Source of the DNA: Bog-473 sp963730785
GTDB lineage: Bacteria > Actinomycetota > Acidimicrobiia > Acidimicrobiales > RAAP-2
DNA length: 64,000 bases
Assembly: GCA_963730785.1 (NCBI GenBank)
Contig: CAVSTF010000015.1
Location: 372,001 to 436,000, forward strand
Direction: 5' to 3'
Position 1 is the stretch's first letter. Each line of letters begins with the position of its first letter. The position numbers were made by a program, and so were the translations under genes. This document shows positions 8,444-18,948 of this stretch, in pieces. Under the pieces are notes generated by a model. That model did no database searches. It saw only the letters and a list, made by a program, of their open reading frames with translations, and was not told the DNA's origin.

Positions 8444-9732
8444 ATGAGCACAATGGCCACATCGGGCGTCCTGGTCGATATCGGACGTTCGGCTCGCGAA
8501 GCGTTCTTCATGTTCTGGGAAACGCTCTGGCCGATCGTCCTCGGATTTGGACTCTCGGGTGCAATCCAGGCCTTCCTAAGTGGGCGAGCCATTGAGCGTC
8601 AATTTGGGGACGCATCGGCCCTCCGCCATTGCCCGCGCTGCGGGTTACGGAATGGCATCGTCATCGTGCTCGTACGCCGCCACCGCCATGGCCAAATCCC
8701 TTTTTGTAAAGGGTGCCGATTTCATTGCGGTTTCGGTGTTCATGTTTGCCTCCACCAATCTGGTTCTCGAGCTTGGAGTGGTCCTGATTGCGCTCATTGG
8801 GTGGCAGTTCGCGTTGAGCGAATTCGTTGGTGGCCTGATCATGATTGCGCTCCTGGCCATTTCCGGATCCTTCTGGCTACGAGGTCGGTCCGTGATGCGG
8901 GCGGGAGACTCCGCAGGGCGGCGCGAACAGACACTCGCATCAGCAGGCGAGCCCACGGCACGGTGGCAACGTGTGCGAACTCGAGCCGGTTGGGCTGATG
9001 CCGCCACCTACACCATGTCCGACCTCACAATGCTCCGCAAGGAACTGATCATCGGCTACGGCGTGGCGGGACTGCTGGCCGTGGTCGTGCCGAATTCGTG
9101 GTGGCACACCTTGTTCTGGCCCGGCCATGGCATCTGGACCACAATTCGAGAACGTCGTCGTTGGCCCCTTTATCGCCATCGTGAGTTTCGTCTGCAGTAT
9201 CGGAAACGTGCCGCTCGCCGCTGCACTTTGGCAAGGTGGTATTTCCTTCGGAGGCGTGATCGCGTTTGTCTTCGCCGACTTGATTACGTTCCCACTCCTC
9301 CTCATATATCGGCGGTACTACGGGACCCGAATGATGCTGCGCATGCTGGCCGTCTTCTGGCTCTGCATGTCGGTGGCCGCACTCGTCACTGAGGAGCTAT
9401 TTCGAGCCACCGGCCTCCTGCCGTCCAAAAGGCCGGTGGTGATCGCCGTCACTCATTTCTCCTGGAATTACACGACCTATCTCAACCTGATCTTCCTGCC
9501 TGTCTTCGGGCTTCTGTACTGGCTGTATCGAAATCGACACCGATTCTCGAGAGTCGCCGACTACGCCCAGGACCCGGTATGCGGCATGCAAGTTGTCCCC
9601 AGTGAGGCGCCGGCAACATCCTGGCATGCGGGCCAAGAAGTGTTCTTCTGCTCCGATCACTGCGCGCACCGCTTTGCCGAAAAACCAGATCGCTTTTCTG
9701 ACCACGTACCCCAAGGAGAACGCGTTCAATGA
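8444..9732 (+). CDS. COG0701-type permease with C-terminal YHS metal-binding domain (frameshifted)
   Basis: One gene read in three frames, with breaks near 8610 and 9140. The N-terminal part has FWETLWPIVLGFGLSGAIQAF. The middle carries the family signature SSSCSYAATAMAKSLFVKG and ELGVVLIALIGWQFALSEF. The last part holds further membrane helices (PFIAIVSFVCSIGNVPLA, LLIYRRYYGTRMMLRM). The final about 55 residues form a YHS domain: DPVCGMQV, then VFFCSDHCAHRF, three cysteines and a His suited to soft metals. COG0701/DUF318 permeases are linked to export of metal or metalloid compounds. YHS domains occur at the ends of copper ATPases. Position behind csoR makes a copper-responsive exporter the best inference. 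The stop overlaps the next ATG (ATGA). Confidence 0.75.
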
Positions 9733-10001
9733 ATCAATCCCGGATACTTGAGCAGTTGGACAAAATGGTGTCGTCGGGTCGCATCACCGACGCCGAAGCC
9801 GCTCGCCTGAGAGCGGCCGACGGTAGAGATGCGTTCGATCAGGTGGTCAATGAGATTCGTACAAGGCACGCCAGCGCCCACATGGCCCAGTCCGTTGCCG
9901 ACGGCCAAATTACCGAGAAGGAATCAGCGGGCTACCTCGAGCAGATTCGGCACGGAGGGCATCCCAAGGATCTTCGATCCCGCCTGGGGCGTCGCCGCTA
10001 G
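9729..10001 (+). CDS. Small helical protein coupled to the permease, function unknown
   Basis: 90 residues, not recognised. It starts in an ATGA overlap with the permease, so translation is probably coupled and the product belongs to the same copper-linked operon. Two similar short helical units are visible, GRITDAEAARLRAA (about 16-29) and GQITEKESAGYLEQI (about 58-72), each resembling the turn-helix of SHOCT-like tails. There is no Cys and no membrane segment, and the C-terminus is basic (RSRLGRRR). The stop TAG shares the four bases CTAG with the stop of the convergent oxidoreductase. An oligomerisation or partner-binding role is only a guess. Confidence 0.6.
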   Translation: MNQSRILEQLDKMVSSGRITDAEAARLRAADGRDAFDQVVNEIRTRHASAHMAQSVADGQITEKESAGYLEQIRHGGHPKDLRSRLGRRR

Positions 10002-13000
10002 GAAACCGACCGCAGTGTCTGCCTTGCGGATGATCGACCGTGCAGCAGGCTCAGATCCTCACTTACTTCGGCCCGAACCTTGGCCATACTGATTCGGCGG
10101 ACTTCGGCGTAGCCGTGGACCCGATTGGCCGAATCCACCACCTTCAACACTTCACCAATGGACTCCGATGTGAGCAGGAGCATGGCCGCCTCGACATACT
10201 GCAAGTACTCGTCGAGAAAACCCCGTTCGGACCGCCGGTCCGCCGACCACCCAAAAGCATCAAAAGGTGTGCCCCTCAATCGGCGCGATGCCCGCAGGAT
10301 CCTGAACAATGGCCGCGCACTGTGTACCAGCTTGATTTTGCGGTGCAGGCCAAACGAAGTCATGAGTGGTGGCTTCAACATGAAGACTTGCTGCGCACCA
10401 GGAAAGGCCCGGGCGAAGGCTGCTTGCTCTTCAGGGAGAAGGTGAAGACGTGCCACCTCATACTCATCCTTGATCGCCATCAGGGCAAAGCAACCTCGGG
10501 CAAATGCCTCGGTGATCAAAAACGCAGAACTACCTGTCGCCTGTTGCTCTTGATCGGCCACCCTTTCCACCCGTGACAGATACCGCAGGGCGAGCCTTTC
10601 ACTTTGGTAGTCCGTAAGTTCCGCCAGTCGACGGAGTCACCACATGGCGCAGGGATTCTGGCCAGTCCTCACGGATTCTCAGTCTTGCGGACACTGTCGG
10701 CAACGTGTCGGCCACGGTGGAGTCGGGCATGTCCTCAGCGTTCAAGGCCAGGGCAACGGCAGCCGGGTCGTCCACGGCCGCCCGGCCCCACAAAACGGCA
10801 GCCAGACTCGATGCCACATCGACCCCGTTCAGCCGTATCGCCTCGTCCAGGTCTTCGGCACTGACCGGAAGGTGTCCAGCCTGCAATGCGGCGCCCATCA
10901 GGACGAGATTCGCCGCCAAGTGCTCGCCCGTCAGTTGCTCCGCCATGGTCTGCGCGTCGATACACACCATGTCATCGACCCGAGTCGACCGGGCAATCCT
11001 GGCCCGCAATCCCGCCGCCAAGGGATACGCCGAACCTTGGTGCCGAAGCATGTGTGGTGTGGGAACTTCGGCCATGTTCAGGACCGCCACCGTTCGATCC
11101 GAGGACGCCACCGCCAAGGCGTCATCCCCTGCGGCCCCAAGTAGATCGAATCCGAGAAGAAGATCAGCTTCGCCCCGGCTGGCATGGACATCGCCCACAA
11201 TCGGTTCGGAGGCAATCCGAACATCGGAAGTCACCGGGCCACCCTTCTGGGCCAGCCCGGTCTGATCAATGCCGGCCGCATGGAGACCAGCCAGGTGGGC
11301 CGCCATCTGCAATATTCGGGAGGCGGACACGACACCCGTGCCACCAATGCCGGGCATTCGGATGACCGTCGAACCGCTCCAAGGTCGCGACGGGGGTTCG
11401 GACAGTGAAGTCGGCGGTTGCGGGAACAAGCGGGATGCAGTTTCGGCTCGAGCCCGTCCGTGTCGGGCCACGACAAAGGAGGGACAGTCACCCTTGATGC
11501 AGGTCTTGTCAAGATTGCATGTCCCTTGCTGCACGGACATCTTTGACCCAAATTCGGTCTTTGTGGGCACGAGGGACATGCATGTCGATTGTTCGGCGCA
11601 ATCTCCGCAGCCTTCACACACCCGGCTATTGATCCAGACTGACTCGGTAAACGCTGGCCGCTGGCCACGATTGCGAAGGCGACGTTCCTCTGCGGCGCAG
11701 GGGTCATGGTGGATCAGTGCCGTGACTCCCGGCACTGCGGCCAAGCGGCGTAGCGCGTCGGGCATTTGGTCGCGGTGGACCACCGTGGCAATCGAGTGGA
11801 TGTCGGCTTGCTCGAAATCATTCGGCGTCGGCGTCGTCACCACGACCTGCTTGACACCCTCCATGGCGAGCCAATGAGTGAGTTCGGGTACACCGACTTG
11901 TCCGATCGGCGTCTGGCCTCCCGTCATAGCCACGGCCTCGTTGTAGAGGATCTTGTAGGTCATGGTGACACCGGCCGCCACGGCGGCTCGAACGGCCAGC
12001 GATCCTGAATGGAAGAAGGTTCCGTCGCCAATGTTCTGCGCATAGTGACGATCGTCGGTGAACGGTGACATGCCAATCCACTGCGCGCCCTCGCCACCCA
12101 TCTGGGTCATGCCGACCTTGTGTCCGCGGCCTTCTTCGTCGAACGCCGCCATGATGTGGCATCCGATACCCAGTCCAACCAGCTGGTCGTCGTCAGCCCG
12201 GGTCGAGATGTTATGGGGACAGCCCGAACAAAAGTACGGGGTGCGAGGAGCGGGTGGGTCCTCTGAGTTCAAGGCGATGCGAATGGGCTCAGGGTGATTG
12301 TGCTGGTCAACCGCGTGACGGACATGTGCCGGCAGAGCTTCGTCTCGCCAAAGGTGAGCTAATGCCTTGACCACCACCGCGCTGGTCACGGCGCCATGCT
12401 GCGGGATAAACGGCATCCCACTTTCATCTTCCTTGCCCAAGATCCGCGGTTGACGGGATTGTCCGTAGAGGGCGGACTTGAGCTGTTCCTCCACCACCGG
12501 CGCCTTATCCTCAATAACGACGACCCGGTCCACCCGATCAGCCATCGCCCGCAAGGCAAACGGACTGAGTGGCCAAGGCAGATCGATCTTTACGAGGCGA
12601 ACGCCAAGGTCATCGAGGTCGTGGGTAGTGCAGCCGAGGTCGCTCAGCGCTCGACGGGTGGCGGCATACGCCACGCCTGAGGCAAGGATGGCGAGCCTCG
12701 GTCGAACGGGCTCACTCACCACACGGTTGAGCCCCGCCACCTCCGTGTATTCGTAGGTGCGAGGAATCCGGTTGGAGAGAAAATCCTCCTCGGCTTCGAG
12801 TGCGCCCGGCCCGAGCAACGTGCGTGGGTGCCAAAGCCGAGTCTGATCCGGAGCCGGTATGCCCAGGGACGCCAGAGGCGGTAACGAAACAGTCGCCGTC
12901 GCATCGGCAATGTCGGCCACCACTTTGAGGGCGGTCCACAATCCGGCATAGCGAGATAGAGCCACAGCGTGGAGACCCAACGTGATGACATCGGCCACTG

Positions 13001-13517
13001 ACGAAGGAGCCAAGACTGGAGTGCCCAACGCTCTCGCCATCTGCTCGCAGGAGCTCGGAAGGGTCGACGACTTGCACATCGGATCGTCGCCGACCAGCGC
13101 AACCGCCCCACCGAGTGGGGAGGTTCCGGAGGTGCTGGCATGGCGGATGGCGTCCGCTGCCCGATCGAGACCGGGGTTTTTGCCGTACCAAAAGCCCACG
13201 ACGCCGTCGAACCGCCGACCCGGGAGCTCACCGGTGAGCTGAGTTCCCCCGACGGCGGTGGCGGCCAGTTCCTCATTGATGCCGGGCGTGAACACGATGT
13301 CGGCGTCATCCAGCAATGGGGCGATCCGGAGCAGTTGTTGATCGAGACCTCCGAGAGGTGACCCCTCATACCCGCTGATGAAGAGAGCGGTCGACAGATC
13401 GCGTTGACGGTCCAGTCGTCGTTGGGTCAAAAACAGACGGACGATAGCTTCAATACCGGAGAGCAGAACCGTGCCCTCAGTGAGTTCGTAGCGGTCGCTG
13501 ATCTTTACCGTGCGCAT
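9998..13517 (-). CDS. Fused indolepyruvate/2-oxoacid:ferredoxin oxidoreductase (one frameshift)
   Basis: About 1,170 residues, the length of fused IorAB-type enzymes. These oxidatively decarboxylate aryl or branched 2-oxoacids to acyl-CoA and reduce ferredoxin, using thiamine diphosphate. The N-terminal half has FISGYEGSPLGGLDQQL; the centre has FCSGCPHNIS, GIGCH and NIGDGTFFHSG (TPP site). The cysteine groups VCEGCGDCAEQSTC and CNLDKTCIKGDCPSF would hold an Fe-S cluster. The gamma part begins RMPGIGGTGVVSASRIL. A frame change near 10,635 separates the last about 200 residues; in the corrected frame LAELTDYQSERLALRYLSRV leads into AFARGCFALMAIKDEYEVAR, the conserved family tail. The branched-chain amino acid dehydrogenase immediately upstream could supply its 2-oxoacids. 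Confidence 0.88.
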
Positions 13518-13545
13518 CCGCTGTCCAATCTCGCTACTGGCTCAG

Positions 13546-14648
13546 TCAGTCCGGGATCGTGACGGGGTGACCCAGGCGGTCCGAAGCCAGCGCCTCGGCA
13601 ACCGTCAGGGGCAGGAGCGTGATCATTGTCGGCAGACTGCAGTAGCTGCGTAGTGAGGTGGCCAATTCCCATCAATGCCTGCGTCAATTCTTCTCCGTCC
13701 CATTTGGCTCGCTCAGAATGGATCTGAATGACGCCGCCGGCGTTGGCCACGAAGTCGGGCACGTAGGTGATACCTCGCTCAGCCAGCAGCACCGCATCCG
13801 ATCGCTCAGACAGGATGTCGTTGGCCGCCCCGACGACGAGCGCACAGCGCAACGCGTCGATCGACCGCGCGTTCAGGACCCGCGCCGGACCGCAGGGAGC
13901 AAAGACGTCACAGGGTTGCGCATGCGCAACTTCTGGAGCGATGGTGGTCGCCTCCAATTCGGTGAGCCACCGTAGCGGCCCGAACCGGATCAACGTCGCT
14001 GACCATCACCGTGGCACCGCCCTCAACCAAGTGCTCAGCGAGGGCTGCGCCCACATGCCCGACGCCTTGCACCACTACCCTGATGCCGTTCAAATCTCGA
14101 TGGAAGCATTGACGAACCGCTGCGGTAATGGCCAAGTAGACGCCTTCTGCCGTGGCCGAAGATGGGTCAATGTGATCGCAGCTGGCCCATGGTGAGGCCG
14201 ATGCGATGGTGGCGAGGTCGGCTACCGAGGTGCCCATGTCCACTCCGGGGATGTAGGCCCCGCCCAAGCGGTTCACGAACCCGGCGAATGCCAGCAGCTG
14301 GGCGGTTCGGCCTGGCTCGGTCGAGCCATTCTCGCCTTGTCGCAACATCACCGATTTGGCGCCCCCGTAGGGAATATGAGCCAGTGCATTCTTCAACGTC
14401 ATGACCCGGGCGAGCCGACACGCTTCATCAACGGCGGCATCGAAAGAGCCGTAGGACTTCCAACGCACTCCGCCGAGTCCAGGTCCCAAGGTGGTGTCAT
14501 CAACCGCGATGGCCGCCGAGAGTCCGCTGGCTCGGTCGTGGCACAACAGGAGGTTTTCACCCAGCGTCGACTTGGTGCCGGGCACCTGGATCGCGTCCCT
14601 AGCGCTCGATGGCGCTTCTCTCAGTTGAGTGCCGCTGCCGTTCGTCAC
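13546..14648 (-). CDS. Leucine/valine-type amino acid dehydrogenase (frameshifted)
   Basis: NAD-linked oxidative deaminase of the Glu/Leu/Phe/Val dehydrogenase family, about 366 residues after joining two frames. Residues about 38-120 contain the substrate domain with LGPGLGGVRWK and the catalytic Lys in HIPYGGAKSVML. The Rossmann domain has VVQGVGHVGAALAEHLVEGG. Past a break near 13,975 come DVFAPCGPARVLN and VPDFVANAGGVIQIHSE, typical of leucine and valine dehydrogenases. A further break near 13,635 hides the true end; corrected, it reads LLPLTVAEALASDRLGHPV with TGA at 13,546-13,548. It lies 28 bp upstream of the 2-oxoacid oxidoreductase, so leucine/valine -> 2-oxoacid -> acyl-CoA is a likely pathway. 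Leu versus Val versus Phe specificity is not resolved. Confidence 0.85.
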
Positions 14649-14793
14649 GACTGCCTCCCCGGTGCCTACACACCAGATTTACCACATCCTGATCAAAGAG
14701 CGGTGAAATTCTCCGACTTCTAGACTACAGACACATGATCTCTGCTCAACTCAGACGTCTGACGCACGTAAGTGACGCTTCGAGGCCTCACAT

Positions 14794-16158
14794 TCAGGGC
14801 AAAAGACTTCCGGGATTCATGATCCCGAGTGGATCGAAAGCGCTCTTGATCCGGTGCATCAGCTGCACGCCTTCCGGACCGACTTCACTCGACAGCCACT
14901 TGCGCTTCAGTCGGCCGATGCCGTGTTCGCCGCTGATCGTGCCACCCAGCTGCTGAGTGGCCGTAAAGATCGCGTCGGCTGCCATCCAGATCTGCTCCTC
15001 GGCATCGCCTCCTGAGCCGACCACCATTAAGGGGTGCGCGTTGCCATCGCCCGCATGGGCCACCGTGAGAATGTCGATGCCGTGGCTTACGCCCACATGC
15101 TCTATAGCGGCGATCAATTCAGGTAGTCGTGATACCGGCACGGCGACGTCCTCCACCAAGACCTTGCCAAGAGTTTGGGCTGCCGGATAGGCCGCTCGTC
15201 GGAAGTCCACCAGATAGTTGGCTTCGAATTCGTCATCAGTGACCGTGAGGTCGATCGACCCAGCCAGTGCATCTTCGAACCAGGCGCCAGCACCACTTAC
15301 ATTGTCGGCCTGGACGAGAAGGACGCCCCCAACCGACGCGGCCAGGCCGGCGTTCAGATGCCTGTCGATTGCGTGCACGGCGGATCGGTCCATGAGTTCG
15401 ACCAGGGTTGGGTTCCCCGTAGCCGTCAGTCGGGCGGCGGCTCGAGCGGCCCCCTCGACTGCATCAAAAGTAGCCAAGGCGGTGAGTTGGGGTGGTGGCT
15501 GCGGGAGCAATCGGACGGTGGCTGACACCACGACGCCGAGAGTCCCCTCGGAGCCGACAAACAGCTGCGTCAGGTCGTACCCGGTCGAACGCTTTACGGT
15601 TCGACCACCAGTGTGCATCACCGTCCCGTCAGGCAGCACGACCTCGAGCCCCAAGACATGAGCCCGGGTGGCGCCATAGCGAACGCAGCGAAGTCCGCCA
15701 GCGTTGGTCGCGACATTCCCACCCACTGAACACGTCGGTGAGCTCGACGGATCGGGGGCAAACATCAATCCGTGCTCGGCGACAGCTCTATTCAGGTCCC
15801 CGTTGAGGACTCCGGCCTCGGCAATCGCCAGTCGGTCCTCGGGATTGATCTCTCGGATAGTGGTCAGCTTCTCCGTGCTCACGACAATGCAGCCATCGGG
15901 AACCAACGCGCCGCCTGAGATTCCAGTGGCGGCCCCACGAGTAACCACACCGACTCGATGGCGGGAGGCCCAAATGAGTACTGCTGAGACCTCTTGCGCA
16001 TCCCGAGGCGATACCACCGCCATCGGTGTGCCAGCGTTGAGGAGATCCGTGCTGTCGCGTGAATAGCTGTCGGTGACGCCAGGATCGGTCCGAGTGCCGC
16101 CCGTTGCAAGCAAGGCTCCCAATTCGTGGAGCGCATCCTTGTCGGCGGAAAGGGTCAT
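14794..16158 (-). CDS. FAD-linked oxidase, GlcD / D-lactate dehydrogenase family
   Basis: 454 residues, intact. The N-terminal PCMH-type FAD domain has VVTRGAATGISGGALVPDG and SVGGNVATNAGGLRCVRYG. The C-terminal oxidase domain ends with the characteristic TISGEHGIGRLKRKWL and FDPLGIMNPG. A His in LTVAHAGDGNAHPLM matches the metal/substrate region of GlcD and D-lactate dehydrogenases. It would oxidise glycolate, D-lactate or another 2-hydroxyacid to the oxoacid. No glcE/glcF genes follow, so a single-subunit D-lactate/2-hydroxyglutarate-type enzyme is as likely as glycolate oxidase. The start ATG overlaps the alcohol dehydrogenase stop (ATGA), indicating coupled expression. Confidence 0.85.
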   Translation of the reverse strand: MTLSADKDALHELGALLATGGTRTDPGVTDSYSRDSTDLLNAGTPMAVVSPRDAQEVSAVLIWASRHRVGVVTRGAATGISGGALVPDGCIVVSTEKLTTIREINPEDRLAIAEAGVLNGDLNRAVAEHGLMFAPDPSSSPTCSVGGNVATNAGGLRCVRYGATRAHVLGLEVVLPDGTVMHTGGRTVKRSTGYDLTQLFVGSEGTLGVVVSATVRLLPQPPPQLTALATFDAVEGAARAAARLTATGNPTLVELMDRSAVHAIDRHLNAGLAASVGGVLLVQADNVSGAGAWFEDALAGSIDLTVTDDEFEANYLVDFRRAAYPAAQTLGKVLVEDVAVPVSRLPELIAAIEHVGVSHGIDILTVAHAGDGNAHPLMVVGSGGDAEEQIWMAADAIFTATQQLGGTISGEHGIGRLKRKWLSSEVGPEGVQLMHRIKSAFDPLGIMNPGSLLP

Positions 16159-17171
16159 GCCGACTGAGCTTCGGGTATGTCTCCGCCAATGACAACTTGG
16201 GTCTTCAGCCCTGCTCCCGACCTGAATGCTTCAATCGCCTTCGGAAAGGCCGTCAACGGAAAGCGGTCGGTTATGAAGACGTCCGGATTTATCACGCCGT
16301 CCTTCATGAGCTCCATGGCACGCTCAAACGAATTGAGTACCGCCATCGATCCGGTGATGGTGATCTCTCGGCGGTAGATGTCATACGGCGAGAACTCCAC
16401 TCGGGTAGACGGATCGGTGACGCCAAATTGCAAATACGTCCCTCCGGATGCAACCGCCGTCAATCCGTCGGCAATCGCCCGAGGCGAACCGGTCGCGTCA
16501 ACCACCACATCCCAACCGCGGTCGGGGTCGAGCGCCCCAATGGAGTCTCCACTGTGAGAACACCCAAGCTGATCGGCAATACGTCGGCGGCGGTCGTTTG
16601 GTTCGACCACATCAACCTCAGTCGCTCCCGATCGGAGTCCGAGCGCCAACATCATCAATCCCATTGTCCCTGCTCCAAGGATGACGACACGTTGGCCGAT
16701 GGCGTTCTTCAGCACGTCATAGCCATGAAGAGCACACGACAATGGCTCAATGAGGGGGGCCGACAGCAGGTCGATCTCGTCGGGCAGCAGCGTGCAGCAA
16801 ATGGCTGGCGCAGCCATAAACGTCGCCGCTCCGCCGGCTTTGGTAATGCCGAGAGCACCGAGCTGGTCGCAGAGGTTCGTACGGCCCCGACGACATTCTC
16901 GACATTGACGACAGGGCAAGTTCGGATCGACCGCCACCCGGTCGCCGACCTGTAGACCCACCACGTCGCCGCCGACCGTCACCACCGTGCCGGCCACTTC
17001 ATGACCCGGAATGACGGGCAGCGTGCCGTGATGACCGGCGAGGACATGGAGATCGGTCCCACAGATACCGGTGCCTGACACCTCTATGACCACTTCGCCC
17101 CTCTCGGGCGTAGGGTCGGCGACCGTCGCTAGCTCAATGACCTCCGGTTCGACAAACACTGCCGCCTGCAT
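16155..17171 (-). CDS. Zinc-dependent medium-chain alcohol/polyol dehydrogenase
   Basis: 338 residues, intact. The GroES-like N-terminal domain has the catalytic zinc ligands in GTGICGTDLHVLAGHHG and GHEVAGTV. The structural zinc loop is CRQCRECRRGRTNLC. The Rossmann fold has VILGAGTMGLMMLALG. The overall pattern resembles threonine 3-dehydrogenase and sorbitol/iditol dehydrogenases; substrate is not determined. It is first in a two-gene unit with the GlcD-like oxidase, which it overlaps by ATGA. An attractive inference is stepwise oxidation of a diol or hydroxy compound, dehydrogenase first and oxidase second. A 61-bp gap separates its start from the end of the MFS gene. Confidence 0.87.
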   Translation of the reverse strand: MQAAVFVEPEVIELATVADPTPERGEVVIEVSGTGICGTDLHVLAGHHGTLPVIPGHEVAGTVVTVGGDVVGLQVGDRVAVDPNLPCRQCRECRRGRTNLCDQLGALGITKAGGAATFMAAPAICCTLLPDEIDLLSAPLIEPLSCALHGYDVLKNAIGQRVVILGAGTMGLMMLALGLRSGATEVDVVEPNDRRRRIADQLGCSHSGDSIGALDPDRGWDVVVDATGSPRAIADGLTAVASGGTYLQFGVTDPSTRVEFSPYDIYRREITITGSMAVLNSFERAMELMKDGVINPDVFITDRFPLTAFPKAIEAFRSGAGLKTQVVIGGDIPEAQSA

Positions 17172-17231
17172 GTCTCCGAACTCCTCGCCTCGATTCGGAT
17201 GATCACGCTAGATGAGATCAGCATCGCTCAC

Positions 17232-18789
17232 TTAAGCAGGCGTGACTGCCGCTTCTGAGGGGGCTGGCGTCGGTTGCGGCTGTTGGGCAGCCACGAAATC
17301 CTTGGGCCTGATGAAGGCAGCGGCACAGGCGCCTCCGACCAGCGCGAGGATGGCACTGACAATGAGCAACACATCCAGCGTGCTGGCAAAGCTCGAGTGA
17401 ATCGCCGCCACGAGTTGACCTTGGAGCGCCTTCGGTACCTTGGCGAAGGCTTGGGCCGCGTTGCCCTGCTGCACGCCAGCGACGATTTGGGGCAGATGTT
17501 GCCGAAGGGCTGGTGTACCGGCCAGAGCGCTTGAAAGCTTGTGGTGGAGCGAGGACGCGAATATCGACCCGTACACCGCAATGCCAGTGGCGATACCGAT
17601 CTGACGGAAGGTGGTGTTGACGCCCGACGCCATGCCGGAACGCTGCGGAATGACGACGCCGACAGCGGTTGAAGCCAGTGGCGGGTTGACCATTCCAGAC
17701 CCGGCGCCGGCGATGATAAAGCCGGGAATCAGGTGGACCCAGGTACTGCCCCCATTGAGGCCGGACATCAGCAAGAAGGCCGACGCCAACCAAGAGGAGC
17801 CCAGGACCAATGAGCCACCGCACCGGCATGTGGGTACTCAAACGGCCAGCGATCGTGGCCGTGACCAGTGTCACACCACTCATCACCAACAGCCGGAGAC
17901 CTGTTCCCAATGCCGAATAGCCGAGATCATCTTGCAGGTAGAGAACGAGGTACAACAGGATTGCGTAGAGCGATCCGTTCATGGCAAAGGCGGCCGCCAG
18001 CCCACCTCGGAAGGTGGGGATGCGAAAGAGCGATAAGTCGAACAGTGGATTCTTCGCACGGCGCTCAACTAGTGCAAACGCGGTCAAGATCACGGCGGCG
18101 AGCGCGAGGCAGATGATGACGCCAGAGTCACTCCAGGAGATTTCGCCCGCCCGAATCAGGCCGTAGGTCAAACTGACCAACCCAGCGGTGAGGGTCGCGA
18201 ACCCCGCCCAGTCAGGACGAGCAGCATTTGGCGTCTTTGATTCGCCCACCTTCCACCTTGTGATCGCCAGCGCGGCAACGCCGACGGGCAGGTTGACCAA
18301 GAAAATGCCGCGCCAATTGATGCCAGTGGTAATCACTCCGCCGAGCACCGGTCCGAGGCCAACGGCGATCCCGGTAATGGCACCCCAAATCCCGAAGGCC
18401 ATACCCCGCTCATGACCGTGGAAGGTCTGAGCCAGCAGGGCCAGCGATGTGGCGAACAGGATGGCACCGCCGATTCCTTGGGCGCTGCGAGAGAGGATCA
18501 GCATGATCGGTGATTGGGCCACGCCGCACAAGAGCGAACCGAGGGTAAAGACAACGAGTCCAATCGTGAAGAGGAGTCGTCGCCCGTACCGGTCAGCCAA
18601 CGAACCGGCGGTCAACAGCACCGAGGCCAATGTCAGGGCATAGGCGTCAACGACCCACTGCACGTCACTGAAGCTGGCGTGCAGTCCCGATTGAATAGTC
18701 GGTAGGGCAACGATCACGATGGTGACATCCAGCAACAACATGAAAGTGGCCGCACACACCACCACGAGGGTCCACCACTTCTTGTCCAT
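17232..18789 (-). CDS. MFS drug exporter, DHA2 (EmrB/QacA) 14-TM type, one frameshift
   Basis: About 518 residues in two frames joined near 17,805. ATG at 18,789 has GGAAGG eight bases upstream and opens the first helix (WWTLVVVCAATFMLLLDVT). Family motifs: LDVTIVIVALPTI (motif D1), GSLADRYGRRLLF (motif A) and GIWGAITGIAVGLGPVLGG (motif C, typical of H+-coupled exporters). Fourteen hydrophobic segments fit DHA2. The second frame supplies WVHLIPGFIIAGAGSGMV and the last helices. These proteins export drugs, dyes or metabolites. It stands alone, with 158 bp before the cell-wall amidase; no regulator is adjacent. Confidence 0.85.
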
Positions 18790-18948
18790 GCAACTGCCTT
18801 CCTTGCTGTGCCGATCTCTGGGCACTACTTCTTTGGGAGTTATTTCATATTACTCAAATATCTGCATTCGTCAAAGATTTCTGACCTGTCCCTGGGTAAA
18901 CCGATCTAGGCAGTCCTCAGTGGTCTGCCACGTGTTGCTGACGTCAGC

